Origin: Microvirga sp. VF16
Lineage (GTDB): Bacteria; Pseudomonadota; Alphaproteobacteria; Rhizobiales; Beijerinckiaceae
DNA: 64,000 nucleotides
Assembly (NCBI RefSeq): GCF_016864375.1
Contig: NZ_CP069355.1
Coordinates: 1,054,001 to 1,118,000 of the forward strand
Direction: 5' to 3'
In this document: piece after piece, positions 24,519 to 33,527 of the stretch
Position numbering within the stretch: position 1 is the first letter of the stretch
Layout of the letters: every line of letters starts with the position of its first letter
Program-made: the position numbers and the translations under genes
The notes under the pieces: model-generated
What the model was told of the DNA's origin: nothing
What the model saw: only the letters and a program-made list of their open reading frames with translations
The model's database searches: none

Positions 24519-25733
24519 TTAGCAAATGTGCGCCGAAAGCCCGCTTGCTTCAGGGAGAGGATGGACAGGCGCATGCGGCGCCAGCCGCATGAAGGATTGT
24601 CTTGCCCTTGGCCATGGCGACCACATATCGGAAGCCATGGCCGCAACAGACAGAGAACGCGCTTACCTGACGTTCAGCTTTCGCGTCAAGGACGCGACGA
24701 GCGGCAAGCCGCTGGTTTCGCTCGGCACTGCCACCAACACGGTCTGGAACGACGTCAACGAGATCAGCGAGCGGTCGGCGCGCCGGGACCCGCAATGGGC
24801 GACGACAAAGCAGCTGCGCGATCTGACCAAGGGGGCGAGCAAAGAACTCGGTCTGCCCTCCCAGATGATCCAGGAGATCATCGACGCGTTTATCGCCAAG
24901 CGGAAGCAGGCCCACCGGCCAAAGCTTCGATGGCGGGTCAGCCGAGGCCCCCGCCGATCGCTGGGCTGGATCCCGTTCACCCATCAGGACGTCAAAATCA
25001 ACGGTTCGATCGCCTTCTTCCGCGGCCGCAAGATCCGGTTGTGGAAGCACCGGGACATCCAGGGCCGGTTCAAGTCTGGCAACTTCTCGCAGGACGCACG
25101 GGGCCGCTGGTATTGCAACATCGTCTGCGAGGTTGAGCGCCAGACCATCAACCGGACGCACATTGTCGGCATCGATCTTGGACATAAGACAGCAGCGAAG
25201 TGCTCCGACGGACAGGAGTTGCTTCAGGCGCGGTTCTACCGCGACCTGGAGGACAAGCTGGCCGAGGCGCAGCGTGCTGGTCGCAAGCGGCAGGTCCAGG
25301 CGATTCATGCCAAGATTGCCAACCGGAGAAAGGACACGCTCCACAAGTTCTCCCGGGCGGTGGTGAACCGATCTGGCGCCGTGTTTGTCGGCAACATCTC
25401 ATCCACTTGGCAGATCGCATCGGGCGCCGCAAAGGCGACGCACGATGTGAGCTGGTCGATGCTGCGCAACTTCCTTAACTACAAATGCGATCACGCAGGA
25501 GTTGCTTTTGCCGAGGTGGATGAGTCCTACACAACGCAAGCCTGTTCTGGGTGCGATGCACGCAGCGGCCCACAAGGTCGAGAAGGTCTTGCGGTCAGGC
25601 TAGGGGTATGCAGCGAGTGTGGCGCGGTTCATGACCGCGATCAGAACGCGGCGCTGACCATTGCCCGTCTCGGGTGCGAGACGCTGGGTCTGAAGGGATC
25701 AGGAAGCCTCGTCCTTTAGGTCGAGGAGGCATC
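24519..25733 (+). mobile_element. TnpB-only element, second family, copy A
   Basis: Ends are defined by comparison with the inverted copy at 39294-40509. The left end begins TTAGCAAA and the right end finishes GGAGGCATC. Just inside the right end CCTCGTCCTTTAGGTCGAGG folds as a hairpin that includes the tnpB stop. There is no tnpA. The last two element bases are the first two of the cold-shock gene's stop triplet (25732-25734). Confidence 0.75.
24637..25719 (+). CDS. TnpB-like protein, RuvC Glu not at usual position
   Basis: The protein has 360 residues. The RuvC motif I Asp180 is in HIVGIDLGHKTAA, and the final motif is VHDRDQNAALTI (Asp333/Asp335). A zinc ribbon is formed by Cys303/Cys306 and Cys325/Cys328. 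The second RuvC motif reads AVFVGNISS (residues 248-256), with Gly-Asn where most TnpB proteins have Glu. A conserved-looking Glu in FAEVDESYTTQ (293 or 296) may serve instead, as TnpB lineages with rearranged RuvC sites are known. Start ATG 24637 is the last one before conserved sequence. Activity cannot be judged from sequence. Confidence 0.85.
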   Translation: MAATDRERAYLTFSFRVKDATSGKPLVSLGTATNTVWNDVNEISERSARRDPQWATTKQLRDLTKGASKELGLPSQMIQEIIDAFIAKRKQAHRPKLRWRVSRGPRRSLGWIPFTHQDVKINGSIAFFRGRKIRLWKHRDIQGRFKSGNFSQDARGRWYCNIVCEVERQTINRTHIVGIDLGHKTAAKCSDGQELLQARFYRDLEDKLAEAQRAGRKRQVQAIHAKIANRRKDTLHKFSRAVVNRSGAVFVGNISSTWQIASGAAKATHDVSWSMLRNFLNYKCDHAGVAFAEVDESYTTQACSGCDARSGPQGREGLAVRLGVCSECGAVHDRDQNAALTIARLGCETLGLKGSGSLVL

Positions 25734-25941
25734 ACGCCGTCTTCAGATCCACGGCCGATTCTTTGCCGGTGCGGCGATCCGCCTGAACCTCATAGGAGAT
25801 CTTCTGACCTTCCGCCAGGCCGCGCAGACCGGAGCGTTCGACCGCACTGATATGCACGAACACGTCCTTGCCCCCACTATCCGGCTGAATGAAGCCGTAA
25901 CCCTTCTGCTCGTTGAACCACTTCACCGTCCCTGTCGCCAC
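25732..25941 (-). CDS. Cold-shock domain protein
   Basis: The protein has 69 residues beginning VATGTVKWFNEQKGYGFIQP at a GTG (25941). It carries the RNP1-like KGYGFI and RNP2-like VFVHIS motifs, the nucleic-acid-binding face of CspA-type proteins. It binds single-stranded RNA or DNA and acts as an RNA chaperone. Its stop codon shares two bases with the TnpB element end, so the original terminator has been displaced by the insertion. Confidence 0.93.
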   Translation of the reverse strand: MATGTVKWFNEQKGYGFIQPDSGGKDVFVHISAVERSGLRGLAEGQKISYEVQADRRTGKESAVDLKTA

Positions 25942-26815
25942 GAAAATTCTTCCTTCTGTTGTGCAGAACTGTGAGAGTCCACATCCAATACCCTTGCCGC
26001 TTTCGCGTCGGGCGGTGCAGCGTCTCATAGCAGGAGCATTCTAGCTGCTCAGCAGATGCGATCAAGTCAGCTCGGTTCGAAAATGGGAAAACGCAGCCCA
26101 TCGAGACAATCCATGTGCGGCGCAGAGGCACACTCGCAAATCCTGCGCTCGCGTATGTGGCTGCATCAGCTGCTCGCGATCCTCTGAATGCGCTCACAGC
26201 TGAAGCACCTTCAGAAACTGTTGCAATCGCTGCCCGTCTTTGCATTGCCACCCTACGAAGCGCCTAATCACCGAAACCACTGGCTCCCAGCCGCGACGAT
26301 CTTCTGCTGGTGGTGAGATCATCGGGAGCATAGTGCGGAGTGGCGCGCGCACCGCTCAGGCGATACGAGCGCCCGACAAGACGGGCTGCATTCTCGAGGT
26401 GCAGAACGCTCTACTGCTCCGAACAAGATCCTGCTTCCACCCTTGTCGACAGGGAGTTTTTTCTCGTCCTAATCGGGGCCTGAGAGCTAAATGGCTTCGA
26501 ATGTCACGTTCCTCTAAAAAAACATTCTCGTTGACAGCTTGAGAGAGCACGGGCACCATGACCGCGCTGTTTGAACAAATTTAGTACTCGAGCAGCCGCG
26601 GTGATTTGAAGTGAGCAGCTTGCGCCGCGATACCAAACGCTAAAGCGTCACGATGCGCACCATGTGCCTCGTGATCCAATCAAAGGATTACGGTCATGAT
26701 TGTCCCGCTGCTAAACCTCATCCTGCGGTGCCTGGCCTGTCGGCTTTGCGACACCCGGGACGGGTGTCGTCTCTGAAATTCTGTCCCTGATTCCTCGATA
26801 AGAAACTCGCATCAC
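25942..26815. other. Region upstream of the cold-shock gene, no confident gene
   Basis: About 870 bases. The part next to the cold-shock gene should hold its promoter and 5' leader. Several short open frames occur but none has a ribosome site with recognisable sequence. An AT-rich patch with a run of six A lies near 26515. Confidence 0.4.
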
Positions 26816-26834
26816 TGCCAGCGGCATGCTGGCA
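26816..26834 (+). promoter_or_regulatory. Hairpin abutting a ribosome-binding site
   Basis: TGCCAGC-GGCAT-GCTGGCA forms a seven-base stem ending immediately before the GCAGGAG ribosome site of the gene at 26851. It may influence translation or stabilise the leader. Confidence 0.4.
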
Positions 26835-26850
26835 GCAGGAGACCTGCATC

Positions 26851-27036
26851 ATGTCGCATACCACGCATGTCATCGAAGTCGGTGACGTTACCGCGGGGAT
26901 CGTTGTTGCCATTGATGGCGGCTTCCGCTTCTTCGCCGCCGGTCTGACATTCAAGCCCCTCGATCTGGTGATCTTTCCCTCAATTGAGGATGCCAGCCGG
27001 GCCGCACGCGCAAAGTTCAGCAAACATCGTCGCTAA
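26851..27036 (+). CDS. Small conserved hypothetical protein (61 aa)
   Basis: The sequence runs MSHTTHVIEVGDVTAGIVVA then IDGGFRFFAAGLTFKPLD and ends in a helix with several basic residues (AARAKFSKHRR). I have seen similar short proteins (HVIEI-x-TAGIVV-x-GFRFF) in Methylobacteriaceae, without a known role. AGGAG lies eight bases before the ATG. Another small gene follows 16 bases later on the same strand. Confidence 0.65.
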   Translation: MSHTTHVIEVGDVTAGIVVAIDGGFRFFAAGLTFKPLDLVIFPSIEDASRAARAKFSKHRR

Positions 27037-27052
27037 GCAATCCGAGGTCAAC

Positions 27053-27283
27053 ATGAACAACAAGGCTCTATTGATTACGGTCGTCGCCATTGTCACCACG
27101 CTCTTTGTCTCGGCATTCCGTGTGCAGGCCGCCAATGAAAGTCCTCTTGTGACCATGGAGCGGCTCAAATGGAATCTTGTTGATCAGAGGCATTGCGAAC
27201 CGATCCTGATCGTCTCGGGCCTGGCCACGGATCCGACGAAGAGACCGATGACGCAATTCGGTGCCTCGAGCTGCCCTGCCTGA
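27053..27283 (+). CDS. Small exported hypothetical protein
   Basis: The protein has 76 residues. An N-terminal signal (MNNKALLITVVAIVTTLFVS, cleavage near VQAANE) is followed by a short mature chain with two cysteines (RHCEPI and SSCPA), which could form a disulfide in the periplasm. The ATG at 27053 follows CGAGGT. It lies just downstream of the 61-residue gene and may share its transcript. Function unknown. Confidence 0.55.
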   Translation: MNNKALLITVVAIVTTLFVSAFRVQAANESPLVTMERLKWNLVDQRHCEPILIVSGLATDPTKRPMTQFGASSCPA

Positions 27284-28212
27284 GCCAGTTTAACATCCCG
27301 ACTGAACAGGCGTCCACGAGGGCGGGTCATAGTTGGAACGTATATGGAGACTGTGGGGGATTGCGGCCCGAAACATCACCCATGTCCACGTTGGTTTCCA
27401 TTTTCCTTATTTGCCATAGGCGTTCCCTGTGGGGTTGCCGCTGAGATTGGTCCTTGACGTATTCAAAGTTCAATCGCAATTCATGTTACCGTTTGTCTGC
27501 CACTGCGTTTGAAGTCTCGATGGCGGGGGCAACGTGGTTAAGGGCAGGCATTTCGATCGGGCATTGGCCTGCTCTGCGTGCGCTGGGAGTTGGCCTGAAA
27601 TCGGAATCTGCAGAACGTCGTTGAGATAATGGCAGAGCGAGGCGTCGCTGTCCCGAGCGACACGGCATCGATGGCAGCCAGATCAACCGAGAAACGATCC
27701 TATCCTGCGCTAGAGCAATCCGGCTGCAGGATAGGTCGCGGCGCAAGCTGAGGCCGATCCGGATCCGACAAAGCCGGTATCTGAATGATTGAATTGTGCA
27801 GGTCCACCGGCGGATCAAACACCACATTCATCCCATGCTCGGCTTCAAATCTTCGGCTAGCGCTTGGGTGATCGTGAGCGAGATGGATCAGATGATGCGC
27901 GGATGACAGGCGAAGTACGCCTGTCATCCGCACCTTTCACTTGCGGAGCAGATCGCGGCATAAAGGCGTACCAAAGTTCACTTCCATCACATCAGCTCGC
28001 GTCCAGATGTACGAGAGCACCCTGGCGGCTAGGGTCTGATCTGCCAGACTAGGGCAGGCGGACTTATCTCAATCCATCACATTGGGGATGGTCATTTTCT
28101 CACCCTTGCTCCGAGCTGAGAACATAACTAAGCGGAAGGGGTATCTATGGCGCAGGCTGTCTAGAACGCAACCGCCCGCCAAAGAGCGGGCGAGAACTTT
28201 GCTGCAGTGTGG
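27284..28212. other. No confident gene
   Basis: About 930 bases between the small exported protein and the DUF1127 gene. Reading frames on both strands are short and lack recognisable sequence. The palindromic stretch GGCGAAGTACGCC lies near 27910. Confidence 0.4.
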
Positions 28213-28374
28213 TTAGATATTAGCCCCTTTGACTTGGCGAGCGATGGTGTCGATCTGAAAGCGCCTGATGCCGAGGTCATTGAGCTCACGATCGGAGAGC
28301 TTCGACAACTCGTTGACTGTCTCGCGATAGCGCCGGTAGGCCCGGAACTTGGCAAGGATCTGGGACACGAACAT
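28213..28374 (-). CDS. DUF1127 small protein (53 aa)
   Basis: The sequence starts MFVSQILAKFRAYRRYRETV and continues NELSKLSDRELNDLGIRRF, the DUF1127 signature of a basic amphipathic N-terminal helix then LSDRELxDLGIxR. Members in Rhizobiales and Rhodobacterales affect RNA turnover and small-molecule regulation. AGGAG is placed about seven bases upstream of the ATG. It stands alone in this region. Confidence 0.88.
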   Translation of the reverse strand: MFVSQILAKFRAYRRYRETVNELSKLSDRELNDLGIRRFQIDTIARQVKGANI

Positions 28375-28651
28375 GAGGAACTCCTGTCAGTTCGCTAGTG
28401 TGAGGGTTGATAGTTGCTGTCGTTGCGTGTGCGGTGCAACATACATACCCGTGCAGCGCACAAATGTGCAGGGATGCTAAAATTGAGGCAGGCATGCTCA
28501 CGATGCATGCTGCTGTCATAAATCGTTAATTGGATTGCATACGGGATATCGCGGGGGCGTTCCGTAGAAGGATTCTTCTGCCTGCGCTCCCTTTCCTGAC
28601 CGTGAGCAAGGAGATGAGGCGCATTGAATCTGTTCGAGCAGACCCTGTGCG

Positions 28652-28781
28652 GAGCATGAGATTTTGTGCGGCAGCCAGTCAGAGGTTCCCCTCAGGAAAG
28701 CTGCGACGAAACCCAATCGACGGCAATGCACGTCGAGCCGAGACCACGAGCGACATCATTAACCCCCATCTCGTCATGCTC
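28652..28781 (-). repeat. MITE-like repeat, copy 1 of 3
   Basis: About 130 bp bounded by inverted GAGCATGA / TCATGCTC. Read on the minus strand it contains GGTCTCGGCTCGAC, then TGCCGTCGA and GGCTGCC, in the same order as copies at 53786-53914 and 61359-61497. It has no complete gene. Confidence 0.65.
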
Positions 28782-28905
28782 TACGGCTCGATCACGGGTG
28801 GGAAAGCATGTCGAGGTCATCCGGAGGACGTCGTCCAACCGCGCCTGTGAGGGTCGCCGAGGCGCCTTCACGAAGGTCACGACAAAACCGATTGAAGGAC
28901 CAGCG

Positions 28906-29076
28906 ATGGCTCCCATTGTCCTGGGCGTGAAGGAGACTGATACCTTGCGTATCGACCAGGATATGCTCGCGTACTTCCAGGATGACACCCTTGGCTCGCA
29001 CGAGCGCATCAACACAGTCATCGGACTTTCCGCCGGCAAGTTCGATAACTGTGGCCCGTGTGACAGCAGAGGCTGA
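28906..29076 (+). CDS. Short BrnA-antitoxin-like protein
   Basis: The 56-residue frame MAPIVLGVKETDTLRIDQDM then LAYFQDDTLGSHERINTVIG has the layout of the C-terminal end of BrnA-type antitoxins (LRLD-x-DV-x-FF-x-RIN-x-VL). GAAGGA precedes the ATG. No BrnT toxin gene is adjacent, so it may be an orphan fragment. Confidence 0.35.
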   Translation: MAPIVLGVKETDTLRIDQDMLAYFQDDTLGSHERINTVIGLSAGKFDNCGPCDSRG

Positions 29077-29244
29077 AGTCTTGCAGCACCGCGACTACCA
29101 GATCCACCTTCTGAGAACGCTCATCCGCTGATCCAGTCAACACGGTCTCAGCCGGCTGGCAGCATTGCAGTCAGCGCCGGGAACAAGAGGTGCGAGATCC
29201 CCGTCGGATTGAACCCAGGACCAAGTAGGATCGGCTCGCATTGC

Positions 29245-29940
29245 TCAGCGCTCCAGCACAACACGTCCCTTGGCTGTGCGGGCCTCCCAACCAAGGCGCT
29301 CAAGCTCTGGTACATCGTGAACGTCGTCGGGCCAGCCGAGGCAGAGATAGGCAACGAACCTCCATGAGAGCGCCACGTTTAATGCACTCGTCACCTCGTC
29401 AGGGTCGAGGATCGAAACCCATCCGAGGCCGAGGCCATGGACGCGCGCGGAAAGCCATAGGATGTGGATCGCACCCACGACGGACCAGGTCAGTGTCTCG
29501 GGTATGGTCGCGCGACCAAGCCCATGCCCCTGCTCGGTGCTGATATCACAGAAGACAGCAAGTTGCAGTGGAGCACGATCCAGACCTGATAACTTCAGTC
29601 CGGCATAGGCTTTCGCGCGCTCGCCCCTATAGCCCGCGAGTGCATCCCGGTTGCACCTTTCAAAGCTGGAGCGGATGGCGTCGCGGGTGCTCGCACTTCC
29701 CACGCGCACGAACCGCCAAGGCTGACTATTGCCAACAGACGGCGCAAACTGAACAAGATCCAGAAGGCGCTCGAGCAAATCGTCGGGAACAGGGTCAGAT
29801 CTGAACTGGCGAACATCCCTGCGCCAGATGAGGAGCTTCTCAAAGCGATCACAGAAGTGATCATCAAACGCAGGAGGTTGTGAGGGGCTGCTAAGTCCTA
29901 TCATGTTTTCCCCTGGATCTCTCATCGCGTGTGGGTTCAT
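29245..29940 (-). CDS. bluB: 5,6-dimethylbenzimidazole synthase BluB
   Basis: The protein has 231 residues of the nitroreductase fold. Diagnostic segments are LIWRRDVRQFRSDPVPDDLL and QFAPSVGNSQPWRFVRV, and the conserved ILDPDEV loop. BluB fragments reduced FMN with oxygen to make the lower ligand of vitamin B12. No other cobalamin gene and no cobalamin riboswitch is seen nearby. The start at 29940 could be replaced by the ATG encoding MIGLSSPSQ, 36 bases downstream. Confidence 0.92.
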   Translation of the reverse strand: MNPHAMRDPGENMIGLSSPSQPPAFDDHFCDRFEKLLIWRRDVRQFRSDPVPDDLLERLLDLVQFAPSVGNSQPWRFVRVGSASTRDAIRSSFERCNRDALAGYRGERAKAYAGLKLSGLDRAPLQLAVFCDISTEQGHGLGRATIPETLTWSVVGAIHILWLSARVHGLGLGWVSILDPDEVTSALNVALSWRFVAYLCLGWPDDVHDVPELERLGWEARTAKGRVVLER

Positions 29941-30176
29941 ACATCCTTCGCCTCAGTGGAACAGACTTGGGTGAATGGCAATCCGGTGATCTGCGGGCAC
30001 CTCGCGAGAGCCTGATTTTGTTAAAAGGACCATGGCGGCCGAGGCTGCCCGGAAAATTGAGAGATGAAGATTGCCGGCCGGTTTCGCAGCGTGTATCCCC
30101 GCGGCCAACTGGCTGATCGGCGGGGAGGAATGCCGCCTTTCTGGCTTTTCAGTGAGAGCATTGCTAGAACAAATCT

Positions 30177-31315
30177 ATGCAGTTCCAGCGCGGCTTCGTT
30201 TCCCGGCTCTATCCCGATTCAGGCCAGGAGGTTCTTCTCCGGCAGGGCATCGGCGTGTGCCGGCTGGTCGATAATGTGGGTCTGAAACAACGGCGCGATC
30301 ACGACCGTAAATTGGAGCGCTCCTCAGGGGGCAAGCTCAATGACGTGGCGCAGGCGCGGAAGTTGACGGCCTTGCGCCGGGAATTCGCCTGATCGCCGCC
30401 GTCTCGCAGACGGCGCAGCAGCAGGCTCTGCGGGATCTCGACAGGGCCTTTCAGAACTTCTTCGCTGGTCGGGCGAAGGAACCGACACCGCGCAAGCGCG
30501 GCGTGAGCGATGCGATCCGTTTCAGGGTCGGGAGTGCGAGGTCAGGACGCTCAACGCGAAATGGTCGGCTGTGAAACTGTCGAAAATCGGCTGGGTCAAG
30601 TTCCGACGGACACGGGATCTTCCGGGAGTCCAGAAAAACGCCACTGTTTCACTGAAAGCGGGCCGCTGGCAGGTGGCGTTCTGCTGCGAGTACGAGCAGG
30701 CCGTGGGCAACCATCTCGGTCCTGCCGTAGGGGTTGATCTCGGCATCGCCAACACAATCACGCTCTCGACCGGCGATCACCTGTCACTGCCGATGGAGCG
30801 CATCAACGTGCTCAAGCGGCAGCGCAAGCGCGTGCAGAGGGTGATGGCCCGCGGCCAGCGGGGATCGAACCAGAACCGGCGAGCAAAGCTGAAGGCGGCG
30901 CAGATCTTGGCCCGGATCGGACGGATCCGGCACCACTGGCAGCACGAGACGTCGACGGAACTGGCGGAGAGATTCTCGGCGGTCGTGTTCGAGGCTCTGA
31001 AGATCCGCAACATGACGGCGAGCGCCAAAGGGCACGGTTGAAGAGCCAGGTCGCAACGTCCGGCAGAAGGCCGGGTTGAACGAGGCCATCCTCGATCGGG
31101 GCTGGGGCGAGCTCGTGCGCCAGACCACTTACAAGCTGGAAGAACGCGGCGGCCACGCCGCGTTCTCCGATCCGAGACGATCCTCGTAGGAATGCTCCTC
31201 CTGCGAGCAGAGCGATCCCGAAAGCCGCACGAGCCAAGCGGTGTTTCGGTGTGTCGCCTGTGGCGATGAGCTCCACGCCGATGTGAACGCGGCACGGACT
31301 ATCTTACGGCGGTAG
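30177..31315 (+). pseudogene. Decayed TnpB with several frameshifts
   Basis: The N-terminus MQFQRGFVSRLYPDSGQEVL is in one frame, LRDLDRAFQNFFAGRAKEP in a second, and WVKFRRTRDLPGV through GVDLGIANTITLS and FEALKIRNMTASA in a third. The end (GLNEAILDRGWGELVRQT, then FRCVACGDELHADVNAARTI) needs two more shifts. The RuvC Asp and Glu are still readable but no intact protein can be made. The right-end hairpin CCCCGGCTTTCGAGGCTGGGG and terminal GATGTTAA (to 31441) resemble those of the 477 element. Confidence 0.85.
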
Positions 31316-31441
31316 AACACACCGTTGCGGGACGTGGACGGTTCTTGCACTCAGCACCCGGACGAAGCGTCAACGCGAAAGGTGGCGGCCTAGGTCATCA
31401 CCCTGAAAATCCCCGGCTTTCGAGGCTGGGGAAGATGTTAA

Positions 31442-32319
31442 TCTGGGACGCCAGCATAGGATCCTGTCGCCGATTGCGGATCGGCGTTTGGCCGCTTGGC
31501 GGGAGAGGATGGGGTGGCAACCAAAACTGCATCTGTGCTGCCGACCATTGCGCCCGCAGCGGGAGCCTAAGACCCGCCCTATGACAGAGCGATGACTTCC
31601 TGGAAGCCGGCGTCGTGGTTTGGTACCGCGTTCATGCCAGCCGTCACAGCAGTACCCGATCTGGACGACCGATAGCATCACTGCCGAAGCGGGGTCAGGA
31701 GACAGCATGAAAGGGGACGGACTCTCTGAACGGTTCTGCCGCGAATGTGACAGGGAAGATATGCAATTTCCGGCCATCAACAAGGCGTGGTTCTGATCAC
31801 AACTCCTGTGCTAGCTCGCCCAATCCAGGGGTCGGAGAAGCTACCGCAAAACCGTGCATGACGCTGGAAAACTCTAATATTCAGGATCACAATGCAGGAA
31901 ATGCGCGTCCTATGCCTCATCATTGCAGGGCATATTCACCAAAACTCCCTAAGATCATTGCTCATTCAGAGATTGCTCAAGCGCGTTTGACCGGAACTTG
32001 AATCTGATGCGCGGTGTTGGCGGGTCGCCGCTGTGCCAGGAGCATCTGCGGGCGGCGACACCGATTGGTCCCGTGGCGGCCATCCAAGTTGGACGGCCCA
32101 CCACCACTCAACACGGACCAGAGCGTAGGCCCCATTGGCCCCTGGATCGTACCAGCGACCTTTACCCAAAGTATAGGTCGCCTGAACCTCCCGAGTATCG
32201 ACACATCTGCCAGTGTCATGGAGACTGGACAAGGGGGTGGCAAGTTTCGATTGCGGACAGGTTTTACGGAAGTTCTAACGAGATGCATCAGCAATCTGAC
32301 TGGGTGCCAGGAGGCAGCT
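31442..32319. other. No confident gene
   Basis: About 880 bases between the decayed TnpB and the receiver-like gene. No frame has both a ribosome site and recognisable sequence. Confidence 0.4.
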
Positions 32320-32736
32320 ATGAATACAACCGAGCAGGAATGCATCCTCGTCGTCGATGCCAACCCGCTATTTCTGGAAAGACTCGCCCGGGAACTCCGG
32401 GCCAGAAACTTTGATGTCGTGGCGACAGAGTCCGGCACGCAGGCCTTCCACCTCCTAAGGGACTGGCGCCGTCCCATCGACTGGCTCTTCAGCCGGGCAA
32501 TTCTGCCGGGCCTGATCGATGGCTGGATTTTGGCCGATGAGTATCACGACAGTCATCCCCATCGGGCGGTCGTGATCGCCGCGTCGCAGGCGAAGGTCTC
32601 GGCCCAAGGGCATATCATCCTCAAGGATCCGTCACCGACGGCCGTGCTCGCCACCATGCGGGGCATCATGGCCCAGAGCCAGTCGTCGGAGATCTCGAAC
32701 CACACCCTACGCGACAAGGAGCAGCTTGCCGCGTAA
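32320..32736 (+). CDS. Degenerate response-regulator receiver domain
   Basis: The protein has 138 residues with a receiver fold: ECILVVDANPLFLERLAREL, then a central strand and LPG loop (DWLFSRAILPGLIDGWILAD), and the strand-Lys-Pro-like loop HIILKDPSPTAVL. The acidic pair is reduced to DA. The phospho-accepting Asp expected in the central strand is replaced by Ser-Arg, while the conserved Lys is kept. It cannot work as a normal phosphorylated receiver and may be a phosphorylation-independent adaptor. AGGAGG precedes ATG 32320. No histidine kinase is adjacent. Confidence 0.75.
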   Translation: MNTTEQECILVVDANPLFLERLARELRARNFDVVATESGTQAFHLLRDWRRPIDWLFSRAILPGLIDGWILADEYHDSHPHRAVVIAASQAKVSAQGHIILKDPSPTAVLATMRGIMAQSQSSEISNHTLRDKEQLAA

Positions 32737-32964
32737 CGGGTCACAGCAGGATCCCACTGCCGGAGATAGAAACGATGTCAATCAGAGCTCCACTCCATCG
32801 GAAGGCCGAGTGCTGATCGGGCATGCGGCACAGGGCCAGAGGCTGTTGAGGCATGGCAGTTATACCCGACACTAAGCCGAAATTCGCCTTGAGGCTGTTA
32901 TGGACTGCGATGTCGTTTACCGCCGGCCGGAGCATAATACAGACCCGAGCGACGACATGCAGGT

Positions 32965-33225
32965 CGGCGAGTGTTTCAGGATCTCCCGTTTCTGGCGCAG
33001 GATCTCGTTCTCGCGCCGCAGCCGCTTGAGCTCGGCTGCCATGGCCTCCTGGCACTCCGCGGGCGGATCGTCAATCTCAGGCTTGCGGCGGCGGTCGATC
33101 CAGTGGCACCGGGTTGACAGGCCGATGCCGAGATCCACAGCGATCTCACATCAGCTGCGGCCGCTGGTCAGGGCGAGTCGCACAGCCTCATCCCGAAACT
33201 CTTTCGTAAAGCGCGTGTGGGGCAC
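32965..33225 (-). pseudogene. IS3 family OrfA relic
   Basis: From a GTG at 33225 the frame reads PHTRFTKEFRDEAVRLALTSGRS, then a TGA, then CEIAVDLGIGLSTRCHWIDR and ELKRLRRENEILRQKREILK. This is the helix-turn-helix and leucine-zipper layout of IS3-type OrfA. OrfB is missing. Confidence 0.75.
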
Positions 33226-33230
33226 GGAGA

Positions 33231-33527
33231 TCCTCGTGCAGGCCCTCCATTTTTCGAAGTAGCCATTCCAGCTGTGTTCCGCTTCGCAATTGGACGCGCG
33301 TTGCGGCGGATGGAAGCCAGCGGGATCAACCTCGTCTCAAAAGTAGCGGTGGTTGATAATGCCGCCGTGCGATTAGGCATAGATCTTACGCTGATCCCAG
33401 CGCGCGTGGAGAGTGGCCGCGTCTGGAGCGTCACGTCTGCTGGCGCGACGCCGGCAAGCCCGCCCACGGTCCTGCGGCGCGGTGAGGGCAGGGGGCAAGG
33501 CGCATCGCTGCCCGTAGCGCTCCAGGG
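33231..33527. other. Short unassigned stretch
   Basis: An open frame on the plus strand (33217-33567) overlaps the 3' end of the dehydrogenase gene and has no recognisable sequence. I treat it as non-coding. Confidence 0.35.

Noticed and set aside
29941..30176. Cobalamin riboswitch upstream of bluB
   Set aside because: No B12-box-like sequence or extended fold could be seen.
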